Positions 1 through 6,798 of a stretch of DNA of 17,426 bases are shown in pieces. The stretch's first letter is position 1; the number at the start of each line of letters is the position of its first letter. This DNA is from Campylobacteraceae bacterium (GTDB lineage Bacteria > Campylobacterota > Campylobacteria > Campylobacterales > Sulfurovaceae). The DNA is taken from positions 1-17,426 of the forward strand of contig JALSQB010000235.1 of assembly GCA_026985655.1 (NCBI GenBank), written 5' to 3'. A program made the position numbers and the translations under genes. The notes beneath the pieces were generated by a model that did no database searches, was not told the origin of the DNA, and saw only the letters and a list, made by a program, of their open reading frames with translations.

Positions 1-153
1 ACGGCTTCTCAAACAACAACTTCAGCAACAAGTTATCCTGACCCTTATGGCACGGCTTCTCAAACAACAACTTCAGCAACAAGTTATCCTGACCCTTATG
101 CCAATGCTTCTCAAACAACATCTTCAACAACAAGTTATCCTGACCCTTATGCT
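1..153 (+). repeat. Three tandem 51-bp in-frame repeats
   Basis: Copies lie at 1-51, 52-102 and 103-153. Copies 1 and 2 differ by one base, at the end of the unit (ggc versus gcc). Copy 3 differs from copy 2 at about five positions. Each encodes 17 residues (TASQTTTSATSYPDPYG-like). The array touches the window edge, so more copies may lie upstream. It forms part of the disordered linker before the first SPOR domain. Confidence 0.92.
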
Positions 154-744
154 ACTAATAGTCAGTCAATTAGTAATTATCCTGTTTCTACACCAAGTTA
201 TCATGCAAGTTCTTCAACTTCTTCATCTCACGGTGGAGGTATTCAGTTACAGATTGCTGCGTTAAAAGATTATGCTACGGCAGAAGATTATAAAAATAGA
301 CTCTCATTAGCTCCTGGTCAATCAGCATACATTAAACGTGGGCTTATGAATAAAGTTATCGTAAAAGGTATCTCTTCAGTAGCTGAAGCAAACAGACTTA
401 AAGAGCGTCGTTTCCCTGGTGCATTTATTGTTCAAGGAGGAAGTAGCAGTGGAAGTTATACCCCACCTGTGCAACCAAATCATACTACATACAGTGTCAA
501 TAATCCTTATGGCGTATCTTCTTCATCTCATACTTCTAGTGGAAACTCTGGTGTAGGGGTGCAAGTGGGTGCATTTGGTTCTCGTGGAAAAGCACAATCC
601 GTAGCAGACTCTAAAGGTGGACAACACCCTGCGATTGTCAAAAAAATTGGTCAATATTACAAAGTAATTTTAACAGGTTTCTCAAGCCGTTCATCAGCGA
701 GAGCATATGCAAGTCGTGTTAATGGATTTGTGGTTAATTACTAG
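1..744 (+). CDS. SPOR-domain envelope protein, 3' part (5' end outside window)
   Basis: The reading frame is open from base 1 and stops at 742-744, giving 247 residues of a longer protein. The first 51 residues are three copies of a 17-residue Thr/Ser-rich unit ending SYPDPY. A Ser/Pro-rich linker follows, then two SPOR-like domains. SPOR 1 spans about residues 79-146 (GIQLQIAALKDY... through FIVQ). After another Ser-rich linker, SPOR 2 spans residues 184-247 (GVQVGAFGSRGKAQSVAD... through VVNY) and ends the protein. SPOR domains bind denuded peptidoglycan glycan strands, mostly at the division septum, so the protein probably acts in the periplasm or outer membrane. RlpA-type lytic transglycosylases and FtsN/DedD-like proteins end this way. 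The catalytic or anchoring part that would decide between them lies outside the window. An in-frame ATG at 346 falls inside SPOR 1 and is not the start. The gene converges on pabB with four bases between the stops. Confidence 0.8.
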   Translation, partial: TASQTTTSATSYPDPYGTASQTTTSATSYPDPYANASQTTSSTTSYPDPYATNSQSISNYPVSTPSYHASSSTSSSHGGGIQLQIAALKDYATAEDYKNRLSLAPGQSAYIKRGLMNKVIVKGISSVAEANRLKERRFPGAFIVQGGSSSGSYTPPVQPNHTTYSVNNPYGVSSSSHTSSGNSGVGVQVGAFGSRGKAQSVADSKGGQHPAIVKKIGQYYKVILTGFSSRSSARAYASRVNGFVVNY

Positions 745-748
745 CCAA

Positions 749-1693
749 CTATAGAGGAAGATAGATTTTATCTATTAACTCCTCATACTCACTCTTGGCA
801 TCACTATCTAAGGTGATGCCTCCACCACTTTTGTAAAATAACTGATTATTCTCTTTCTCAATAAAACGTATCATCACTGCTGAGTAGAGATTTTTACCAT
901 CAAAAATACCAAAAACTCCTGTGTAGAACCCACGCTCATAATCTTCTATATGCTTAATAATATTGACCGTACTTTTTTTAGGTGTTCCCGTAATTGAGCC
1001 AGCAGGCAACATTTTTTGGAGTAAATCACCTAAATCTTGATGCCAATTGGCTTGAAGTTTCGCAGTGATTTTAGAGCTTACTTGGAGTAGTTCTTCTTCT
1101 CCTGCTTTAATTTTTTCTACATAGCGAAACTTTGCTACCTGAACAGATGTTCCTACCATCGCTAAATCGTTTCGCATCAAATCAACAACCATAACATGTT
1201 CAGCCATCTCCTTTTCATTGGTCAATATTTTTTCTTTGGCATGAGGTGTTGAAGCGTCTATTGTTCCTTTCATAGGATAAGTGGCTATTTCATCATCTAT
1301 AATCTCTATGAATTTCTCAGGAGAAAAACAGATAAATTCATCTTTAAAGTAGAGTTTATATTTGGCTTTAGCATAGGTGAAAATCTCTTTTAGTGTTAGA
1401 TTTGTCTCTATGGGTGTTTTAAAAGTCAGGTTAATAAGGTAGGTATTTCCTGAACGTATCTCTTCTAAAATTTTTTCTAAACTCGTTTGATAGGTTTTAA
1501 AATCTAAAGGATATTTGTTTAAAAAATAAGTCTTATTTCGAGGCGTTTGTGGGTAGTTGCGTTGATTGCCAATTTTAAAAAAAACATCAGCATCAAGCTC
1601 TTCTAACTTTTGAACAAACTGTTGCTTTAAATCATAAGAGAGAACAAATAAAAAAGGCTCTCTTTTTGAAGCGAGTTCATTGATTTTTTGCAT
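749..1693 (-). CDS. pabB: Aminodeoxychorismate synthase component I (PabB), short form
   Basis: This is a chorismate-binding enzyme of 314 residues, predicted to aminate chorismate to 4-amino-4-deoxychorismate in the folate pathway, normally with a glutaminase partner (PabA). The family motifs are in order: PMKGT at 140-144, DLMRNDL at 171-177, GSITGTPK at 232-239 and GGGIT at 290-294. The lysine of PMKGT (K142) is the residue that marks aminodeoxychorismate synthase; anthranilate synthases have alanine there. The protein lacks most of the N-terminal domain of E. coli PabB (about 450 residues), as other short bacterial versions do. No PabA or PabC is in the window. The ATG overlaps the pyrB stop in the sequence TAATG and has only a weak Shine-Dalgarno sequence, which suggests translational coupling with pyrB. 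PabB is much more likely than TrpE because of K142. Confidence 0.88.
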   Translation of the reverse strand: MQKINELASKREPFLFVLSYDLKQQFVQKLEELDADVFFKIGNQRNYPQTPRNKTYFLNKYPLDFKTYQTSLEKILEEIRSGNTYLINLTFKTPIETNLTLKEIFTYAKAKYKLYFKDEFICFSPEKFIEIIDDEIATYPMKGTIDASTPHAKEKILTNEKEMAEHVMVVDLMRNDLAMVGTSVQVAKFRYVEKIKAGEEELLQVSSKITAKLQANWHQDLGDLLQKMLPAGSITGTPKKSTVNIIKHIEDYERGFYTGVFGIFDGKNLYSAVMIRFIEKENNQLFYKSGGGITLDSDAKSEYEELIDKIYLPL

Positions 1694-2580
1694 TAATCAC
1701 TCAAAATGAGTTTTAAAATTGCCATTCGAACATAGACCCCATTTTTGACTTGCTCTAAAACTTTACAGCGTTCATCTTCTAGCATTTCATCAGATATATC
1801 AATGTTTCGCATCACGGGACCTGGGTGCAAGAGTAAGATATTGCGTTCAGCCATACGCTCTTTGGTAATGCAATACTCTTTAGCATACTCATTATAATCT
1901 TCAAAAATAGGAGCTTTATGTCGTTCAAGTTGTGCGCGTAAACTCATTATGACATCAACCTTATCTATCACATCTGCTAAGTTCTCATATTTGGGTAATT
2001 CATTGTCAGGCATAAAAGGTTTAGGGGCAATCAACACCACCTCCATGCCAAGACGTGTAAAGAGACGAATTCCAGAAGAGGCTACCCGTGAACTTACAAT
2101 GTCACCGACAATGGCTATTTTTTTCCCTTTAAGTTCTTGGGGCGTTTTGAGGCTAAAATGTTCCATCATGGTAAAACAGTCAAGCAGTGCTTGGGTAGGG
2201 TGGGCATTGTTTCCTGCTCCTGCATTGATAATGGGGGTTAATGCTTTATCGGCTAATTTTTTTGGTGTATTGTTGTACTCATGTCTTATGATAACCCCAT
2301 CAGGTTCCATCGCTGCTAAATTTTCAAAAGTATCTTCAAGGCTTTCTCCTTTTTTGGTAGAACTTTTAGAAGGGTCAAGATGAATAACAGAAATACCTAA
2401 GCGTTTTGCGGCTACTTCAAATGAACTTCGTGTTCGGGTAGAGTTTTCAAAAAAAAGAGTAATAAGGAGTCTGTTCTCTAAGCTTTTTGAAGGCATTTGA
2501 TTTTTAAATGCTTTAGCATTGTGCATTAGTTCGATGAGTTGTTGGTCATTAAAGTCATTGGTATCAATCAGATGTTGCAT
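1693..2580 (-). CDS. pyrB: Aspartate carbamoyltransferase catalytic subunit
   Basis: This cytoplasmic enzyme of 295 residues condenses carbamoyl phosphate with aspartate, the committed step of pyrimidine synthesis. The carbamoyl-phosphate loop FFENSTRTRSSFE (STRTR at 47-51), the mobile SSTKKGES loop near 73-80, HPTQALLDC at 127-135 and HPGPVMRN near the C terminus are all present. The length is typical. I use the ATG at 2580; a TTG lies one codon upstream. GAGG sits four bases before this ATG on the minus strand. No regulatory subunit (pyrI) is adjacent, as usual in this group. pabB follows with a one-base overlap, so the two genes probably share one transcript. Confidence 0.93.
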   Translation of the reverse strand: MQHLIDTNDFNDQQLIELMHNAKAFKNQMPSKSLENRLLITLFFENSTRTRSSFEVAAKRLGISVIHLDPSKSSTKKGESLEDTFENLAAMEPDGVIIRHEYNNTPKKLADKALTPIINAGAGNNAHPTQALLDCFTMMEHFSLKTPQELKGKKIAIVGDIVSSRVASSGIRLFTRLGMEVVLIAPKPFMPDNELPKYENLADVIDKVDVIMSLRAQLERHKAPIFEDYNEYAKEYCITKERMAERNILLLHPGPVMRNIDISDEMLEDERCKVLEQVKNGVYVRMAILKLILSD

Positions 2581-2606
2581 CAATCCTCTTTATAGTGAGA
2601 TTTGGG

Positions 2607-2612
2607 ATTATA
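2607..2612 (-). promoter_or_regulatory. -10 element for pyrB-pabB
   Basis: The minus strand reads TATAAT about 27 bases before the pyrB ATG, a perfect -10 match in an AT-rich leader. No convincing -35 box is visible, which is common in Campylobacterota. Transcription would start near 2600. Confidence 0.5.
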
Positions 2613-2721
2613 TCAAATAGATGGTAAGGAAATATATAATCTATTATAATAATCAATTAAATAATTTATTATTTTTATTAATTATTTATTGAATTTAAAA
2701 TATATATAATTATATTAATCT

Positions 2722-2751
2722 TATTTTGTTATAGTATGTTATAACAAAATA
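2722..2751 (+). promoter_or_regulatory. 12-bp inverted repeat over the probable dksA promoter
   Basis: Bases 2722-2733 (tattttgttata) and 2740-2751 (tataacaaaata) are perfect reverse complements separated by six bases. The left arm contains a -10-like TATAGT (2730-2735). The right arm ends two bases before the AAAGGA ribosome-binding site of the DksA-type gene. It could be an operator for a dimeric regulator or, if transcribed, a 5' hairpin next to the ribosome-binding site. Which regulator would bind is unknown. Confidence 0.6.
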
Positions 2752-2764
2752 CAAAGGATGTTAA

Positions 2765-3121
2765 ATGTTAAGCGAAAGAGAGTTAAAAGAGTTTAGACAT
2801 TCATTAGAAGAGATGAAAGTACAAATAGAAAATAATTTAAGTAGTATCTCTTCGGAGTTCAATACGATGAAAAGTAATGAGTTAAAAGATGAGGCAGATT
2901 ATGCTTTGGTTGAGAAAGGACAAAATATTAACAACACCTTAGCACTTAGACAAATAGAGACACTAAAAGCCATTAAGAGAAGTTTAAAACGATTAGATAA
3001 TGGTACTTATGGTATTTGTGAATCATGTGGAGAAGCGATACGCCCCCAAAGACTTCAAGTAAAAATCTTTGCAGACTATTGTATCTCTTGTAGAGAGAAG
3101 ATAGAAGAAGAGAATAAGTAA
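2765..3121 (+). CDS. dksA: DksA/TraR-family RNA polymerase-binding protein
   Basis: The 118-residue protein has a long N-terminal coiled coil (about 1-75) and a C-terminal four-cysteine zinc finger, CESC at 85-88 and CISC at 106-109. At the coiled-coil tip the sequence DEADYA (42-47) matches the DxxDxA motif that DksA inserts into the RNA polymerase secondary channel. This supports a true DksA-like role, in which the protein acts with ppGpp to lower rRNA promoter activity and adjust amino-acid operons. The ATG at 2765 is preceded by AAAGGA at 2753-2758. The gene stands alone, has an AT-rich leader of about 180 bases shared with pyrB, and ends seven bases before the convergent ilvD stop. E. 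coli DksA is about 30 residues longer at the N terminus; this length is normal for the Campylobacter type. Confidence 0.85.
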   Translation: MLSERELKEFRHSLEEMKVQIENNLSSISSEFNTMKSNELKDEADYALVEKGQNINNTLALRQIETLKAIKRSLKRLDNGTYGICESCGEAIRPQRLQVKIFADYCISCREKIEEENK

Positions 3122-3135
3122 AAAATACTTATTCT
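3111..3135. terminator. Hairpin spanning the dksA and ilvD stop codons
   Basis: Bases 3111-3120 and 3126-3135 form a perfect 10-bp stem with an AAAAA loop (TTTTT on the minus strand). It contains the TAA of dksA and the TAA of the convergent ilvD. It may terminate transcription in both directions, but neither side has a clean U-tract, so this is only probable. Confidence 0.45.
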
Positions 3136-4817
3136 GCGTCTAAAACAGCTCCTGAACTGGCATTGGTTACCAAGGCTCGGTATTGGCGTAACCATTTACT
3201 TTGAAGTGGTTTAACAAGAGGTTTAAAGTTTGCTTTTCTTTTGCTAAGCTCTTCATCAGAAATATTAACGCTTAAGATATAGTTATCCACATCAATGTGA
3301 ATCTCATCACCATCTTCAAGTAGTCCAATCATACCCCCCTCAGCAGCCTCAGGACTCACGTGACCAATACTCGCTCCTCGAGTAGCACCAGAGAAACGAC
3401 CATCGGTAATAAGGGCAACAGAAGCACCAAGTCCCATACCCATAATTAGACTTGTAGGGGCTAACATCTCTTGCATTCCAGGCCCTCCACGTGGTCCTTC
3501 ATAACGAATGACAACCACATCTCCTGCTTTTACTTTACCGTTGATAATTCCTTTGATGGACTCATCTTGTGAGTTAAAGCAGACTGCTTTTCCTGTAAAG
3601 ACCCTTTCGCCTGTAATTCCTGCTGTTTTAATAACAGCACCCTGTTCTGCCAAGTTTCCATAAAGAATTGCCAAGCCACCTACATCAGAATAAGGATTCT
3701 CAATGGTGTGAATAATTTGGGTATCTTTAATCTCAGCATTTTTAATACGCTCTTTGAGCATCTCTCCTGTAATGGTTAGATTGTCTAAAAGAATATTTTC
3801 CCCACGTTTATTCATCTCATGCATAACAGCATTTACGCCACCTGCTTTGTCAATGTCTTGCATGTGTACAGAACTTAAACTAGGAGAGATTTTAGCAATA
3901 TGGGAAACCCGTTTAGAGATAGCATTAATGTCACTTAAATTAAAATCGACCTCTGCCTCTTTGGCAATGGCTAACATGTGTAAAACTGTGTTAGAACTTC
4001 CACCCATTGCCATATCTACGGCAAAGGCATTTCTTACAGCATTTTCATTTAAGATATTTCTTACATTATAAGCAGAAGATTTTTCTTGTCCCATGAGTGC
4101 AATTTCACAAATACGTCTGGCTGCTTTTCTATATAATGCTTCACGCTCTTTGGTAAGGGCTAAAATGGTTCCGTTTCCAGGAAGGGCAATTCCCATAGCT
4201 TCCATGAGGGTATTCATAGAATTTGCCGTAAACATTCCAGAACAGCTTCCTCCACTTGGACAGGCATTACATTCGATGTCGGTTAATTCTTCTTCTGTAA
4301 TCTCTCCAGCTTCAAATTTTCCTACTGCTTCAAATGCCGTTGCTAAGTCAATAGGTTCACCATCTTTAGTGTAACCTTTTGCCATAGGTCCACCACTAAC
4401 AAATACCGTAGGAACATTTACTCTTAATGCCCCCATAATCATGCCAGGAACAATCTTGTCACAGTTAGGAATGGCAATCATCGCATCAAGTTTATGAGCA
4501 TTCATGACCGTTTCAATGGAGTTAGCAATAATTTCACGGCTAGGAAGAGAGAAAAGCATTCCATCATGTCCCATAGCAATTCCATCATCTACACCAATGG
4601 TATTGAACTCAAATGGCACACAACCAGCTTTTCTAATTTCATCTTTTACAATGGCTGAAACTTTATCTAAAAAGAAATGCCCAGGAATTATTTCAATAAA
4701 AGAGTTCGCCACCCCAATAAATGGTTTTTCAAAATCCTCATCTTTTAACCCTGTTGCTCTAAAGAGCGAACGGTGAGGGGCTCTATTATGCCCTTTTTTT
4801 ACAATGTCACTTCTCAT
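3129..4817 (-). CDS. ilvD: Dihydroxy-acid dehydratase
   Basis: This Fe-S enzyme of the IlvD/Edd family dehydrates 2,3-dihydroxy acids to 2-keto acids in valine, isoleucine and pantothenate synthesis. Starting at the ATG at 4817 it has 562 residues, the usual length, beginning MRSDIVKKGHNRAPHRSLFR. I prefer this start to the longer frame reaching 4868 because GAAGGA lies at the correct distance before it and the extra 17 residues would include that ribosome-binding site. Signatures are VDDGIAMGHDGM near 77-87, PNCDKIVPGM with C119, and CPSGGSCSGMFTANSMN with C186 and C192. At the position where [2Fe-2S] dehydratases carry a first cysteine (TPC), this protein has IIPGH (44-48), as E. coli IlvD has. 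It may therefore be the oxygen-sensitive [4Fe-4S] type. It is transcribed alone, divergent from the tRNA cluster. Confidence 0.95.
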   Translation of the reverse strand: MRSDIVKKGHNRAPHRSLFRATGLKDEDFEKPFIGVANSFIEIIPGHFFLDKVSAIVKDEIRKAGCVPFEFNTIGVDDGIAMGHDGMLFSLPSREIIANSIETVMNAHKLDAMIAIPNCDKIVPGMIMGALRVNVPTVFVSGGPMAKGYTKDGEPIDLATAFEAVGKFEAGEITEEELTDIECNACPSGGSCSGMFTANSMNTLMEAMGIALPGNGTILALTKEREALYRKAARRICEIALMGQEKSSAYNVRNILNENAVRNAFAVDMAMGGSSNTVLHMLAIAKEAEVDFNLSDINAISKRVSHIAKISPSLSSVHMQDIDKAGGVNAVMHEMNKRGENILLDNLTITGEMLKERIKNAEIKDTQIIHTIENPYSDVGGLAILYGNLAEQGAVIKTAGITGERVFTGKAVCFNSQDESIKGIINGKVKAGDVVVIRYEGPRGGPGMQEMLAPTSLIMGMGLGASVALITDGRFSGATRGASIGHVSPEAAEGGMIGLLEDGDEIHIDVDNYILSVNISDEELSKRKANFKPLVKPLQSKWLRQYRALVTNASSGAVLDAE

Positions 4818-4857
4818 TTTTTTTCCTTCATTATCTGTTTTTAGTAAATTTTGAAAA

Positions 4858-4863
4858 ATTATA
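4858..4863 (-). promoter_or_regulatory. -10 element for ilvD
   Basis: The minus strand reads TATAAT (in gggTATAATttt) about 41 bases before the ilvD ATG at 4817. The element lies back to back with the tRNA promoter. No strong -35 box is visible. Confidence 0.5.
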
Positions 4864-4873
4864 CCCAAAAACC

Positions 4874-4902
4874 TTTACAAAGGGAAAAATCTTGGCTATA
4901 AT
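4874..4902 (+). promoter_or_regulatory. Promoter of the tRNA cluster
   Basis: TTTACA (4874-4879) and TATAAT (4897-4902) are separated by 17 bases, and TGGC precedes the -10 box, giving an extended -10 as well. This is the best sigma-70 promoter in the window, as expected for stable RNA. The start would be near 4909, giving a leader of roughly 38 bases before tRNA-Gly. Confidence 0.8.
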
Positions 4903-4946
4903 CGCACTCCAATTTAAAAGTAATGGTCACAAGAGATTGTGAAGAT

Positions 4947-5021
4947 GCGAGAATAGCTCAGCGGTAGAGCATAACCTTGCCAAGGTTGGGGTCGGGAGTT
5001 CGAACCTCCTTTCTCGCTCCA
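4947..5021 (+). tRNA. tRNA-Gly (GCC)
   Basis: The acceptor stem is gcgagaa (4947-4953) with ttctcgc (5011-5017), then discriminator T and an encoded CCA (5019-5021). The anticodon stem taacc/ggttg encloses loop ttgccaa, with anticodon GCC at 4979-4981. It is the first of four tRNA genes. Confidence 0.95.
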
Positions 5022-5076
5022 CTACATTTAAGTTATGTTTTTTAAATTTTAATCTTTAGTTTTGGTGTCCAATTAT

Positions 5077-5164
5077 GCCCGGGTGGTGGAATTGGTAGAC
5101 ACAGGGGACTTAAAATCCCCCGGTCATTGCGACCGTGCCGGTTCAAGTCCGGCCCCGGGCACCA
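5077..5164 (+). tRNA. tRNA-Leu (TAA)
   Basis: The acceptor stem gcccggg pairs with cccgggc (5154-5160), with discriminator A and an encoded CCA. Anticodon TAA is at 5111-5113, between stems gggga and tcccc. A long variable arm (cggtcattgcgaccg) marks a class II tRNA. It reads UUA codons, common in this AT-rich genome. Confidence 0.95.
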
Positions 5165-5177
5165 CAAAGTTATAACT

Positions 5178-5253
5178 GGAGCCATCGCCAAGTTGGTAAG
5201 GCCGTAGATTGCAAATCTGCTATTCACCAGTTCGAGTCTGGTTGGCTCCTCCA
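5178..5253 (+). tRNA. tRNA-Cys (GCA)
   Basis: The acceptor stem ggagcca (5178-5184) pairs with tggctcc (5243-5249), with discriminator T and an encoded CCA. The anticodon stem gtaga/tctgc encloses loop ttgcaaa, with anticodon GCA at 5211-5213. Confidence 0.95.
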
Positions 5254-5307
5254 AACTAAAATGGTTTAAAATTCTTTTTCAATTTAAGCACTTGCTTAAA
5301 CTAATGT

Positions 5308-5395
5308 CGGGAGATGTCAGAGTGGTCGAATGTGCCGGTCTTGAAAACCGGTGAGGGTTATACCTCCGGGAGTTCGAATCTCCCTCTCCCGGCCA
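5308..5395 (+). tRNA. tRNA-Ser (TGA)
   Basis: The acceptor stem cgggaga (5308-5314) pairs with tctcccg (5385-5391), with discriminator G and an encoded CCA (5393-5395). The T-arm gggag-ttcgaat-ctccc is intact. Anticodon TGA lies at 5342-5344 in loop cttgaaa, and a long variable arm follows. It is the last gene of the cluster. A T-rich tract (tctttctttttt) follows, without a clear hairpin. Confidence 0.94.
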
Positions 5396-5576
5396 TATAT
5401 CTTTCTTTTTTAATCAACTTTTCCATTTATTTAATAACTTTCTATATTTTGATTTGTGTCAAGAAAAAATAAGTTTATGTATGATATTCTAATAATGTTA
5501 ATTTATAAAATAAATAAGCTTTAGTTATTGATAATGAGCTTAATCGTTTATAACAGACAATATTAAAGGAGAAAAT
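5396..5576 (+). promoter_or_regulatory. AT-rich leader of the porin gene
   Basis: This 181-base gap lies between tRNA-Ser and the porin. It ends with a strong AAAGGAG (5565-5571) just before the porin ATG. Possible -10 boxes are TATGAT (5480-5485) and TATAAC (5549-5554, with TTGATA 15 bases upstream). Neither is decisive. No small gene is seen. Confidence 0.4.
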
Positions 5577-6743
5577 ATGAAAATTACAAACTTAAGTTTA
5601 GCAGCAATCGCTGTAGTGGCAATGACAACAGGTGCAATTGCTGGAGATAAAGGTGTCGATGTTAAAATTGGTGGACAAGGTGTTATTTACTATAATGCAA
5701 CAGATGGTGGTGCTAGTGGAGATTTATTCAATCAAGATGGAGCAAGAGCAAACGCAGCAATCCAACTTAATTTAAACTCTGACCTTGGAAATGGATTTGG
5801 TCTTGGCGTTCAAGGTACAGCACTCAATACATTTGGTTTAGAAAATAATCTTGTTAGTAATGTTATGCAACAAGGTGGTGGTGATTTACAACAAAGTGCA
5901 GGTGATTATGAAGCGATTACTAAGGCATATTTAACCAAAAAAATCGCTAATACTACGTTAAAAATGGGTCGTCAAGAGCTTCCTAAATCTCTCTCTCCTC
6001 TTGCATTTACAGAAGGTTGGAATGTAACTAAAAATACTTTTGATGCAATTGTTGCTGTTAATAGTGATTTACCTGATACAACATTGGTTGGTGCATTTGT
6101 TTCTCGTACAAATGGTAATGGTCTTGCAAATGATATGAGTACATTTACTACAGTTGGAGCAAAAGGTGCGTATATGCTAACTGGAGCTAATAAATCAGTG
6201 CAAAATACACCTATTACTGTAAGTTACTACCAGTTGCCAAGTACTGGATTAAGTGCTGTTTGGGGAGATGTTAAAGCTAATAAATTAGGTCCTGTAAATG
6301 TTGCTCTTCAAGGTGGTACTATCATGAATGATGCTGCAAATTCTAATGATGCAAAAGCTGTTGGTGCAAAAGTATCTTCAAAAGTGAGTGGTGTTAATCT
6401 ATCTTTGGCTTATTCAAAAGTAAATGCTGGGACTATTCATAATGTAGGAACAGGTGTTAAGACTCCACTTTATACACAGATGATTTTAAATCAAGGTGCT
6501 ATTAAAACAAACAATGACACTGTAGTTCTTGCGGCTGTATTACCTGCTGGACCTGGAAAATTCATTGCTAAGTATGATATGACTACCGATAATTCATCTG
6601 TAGGAAAAGATTATCAAGAGCTTGACCTTATCTATAAATTTAAAGCACTTGGTACAAATATGTTAGCTGCTTATGTAATGGCTGATAAAGATGGAAAAGA
6701 TAAATTAAATGTTGCTCGTGTATGGACAAGATACAACTTTTAA
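5577..6743 (+). CDS. Outer-membrane porin, OprD/MOMP-like
   Basis: This is a 388-residue exported beta-barrel protein that probably forms a general or anion/solute diffusion channel. Residues 1-22 are a signal peptide (MKITNLSLAAIAVVAMTTGA, cleaved after AIA-22). The mature protein is rich in Gly, Asn, Thr and alternating hydrophobics. It has a KMGRQELP... segment followed by WNVTKNTFDAIVAVNSDLPD, typical of epsilonproteobacterial OprD-like porins, and ends in the aromatic residues YNF. A C-terminal Phe is the usual signal for assembly by the BAM complex. A strong ribosome-binding site (AAAGGAG), codon use rich in common codons and a dedicated terminator suggest high expression from a monocistronic message. 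The substrate cannot be told from the sequence. It follows the tRNA cluster on the same strand, but its own leader makes co-transcription unlikely. Confidence 0.82.
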   Translation: MKITNLSLAAIAVVAMTTGAIAGDKGVDVKIGGQGVIYYNATDGGASGDLFNQDGARANAAIQLNLNSDLGNGFGLGVQGTALNTFGLENNLVSNVMQQGGGDLQQSAGDYEAITKAYLTKKIANTTLKMGRQELPKSLSPLAFTEGWNVTKNTFDAIVAVNSDLPDTTLVGAFVSRTNGNGLANDMSTFTTVGAKGAYMLTGANKSVQNTPITVSYYQLPSTGLSAVWGDVKANKLGPVNVALQGGTIMNDAANSNDAKAVGAKVSSKVSGVNLSLAYSKVNAGTIHNVGTGVKTPLYTQMILNQGAIKTNNDTVVLAAVLPAGPGKFIAKYDMTTDNSSVGKDYQELDLIYKFKALGTNMLAAYVMADKDGKDKLNVARVWTRYNF

Positions 6744-6767
6744 TCTCTAAAAGTTTATTAACGCGTT

Positions 6768-6796
6768 ACTCCACCTCTTTTGAGGTGGAGTTTTTT
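6768..6796 (+). terminator. Rho-independent terminator of the porin gene
   Basis: A perfect 10-bp stem, actccacctc (6768-6777) with gaggtggagt (6782-6791), has a 4-base loop and is followed by TTTTT. It starts 24 bases after the porin stop. It may also help end the convergent transcript, though there is no U-tract on that side. Confidence 0.92.
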
Positions 6797-6798
6797 AA

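Noticed and set aside
47..265. A 72-residue reading frame over the tandem repeats in a second frame
   Set aside because: It is a by-product of the 51-bp repeats; the true frame is frame 1, which continues into the SPOR domains.
754..784. Nested stem gagga/tcctc with atagat/atctat at the SPOR-pabB junction
   Set aside because: The stem is interrupted, lies within the pabB coding end and has no U-tract; too weak to call a terminator.
3754..4776. Several plus-strand frames inside ilvD, and similar ones opposite pyrB and argJ
   Set aside because: They are antisense to strongly conserved genes and have no ribosome-binding site or family signature.
5042..5254. A 70-residue minus-strand frame (EEPTRLELVNSRFAIYGLTN)
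   Set aside because: It is the antisense of the tRNA-Leu and tRNA-Cys genes, a well-known false protein.
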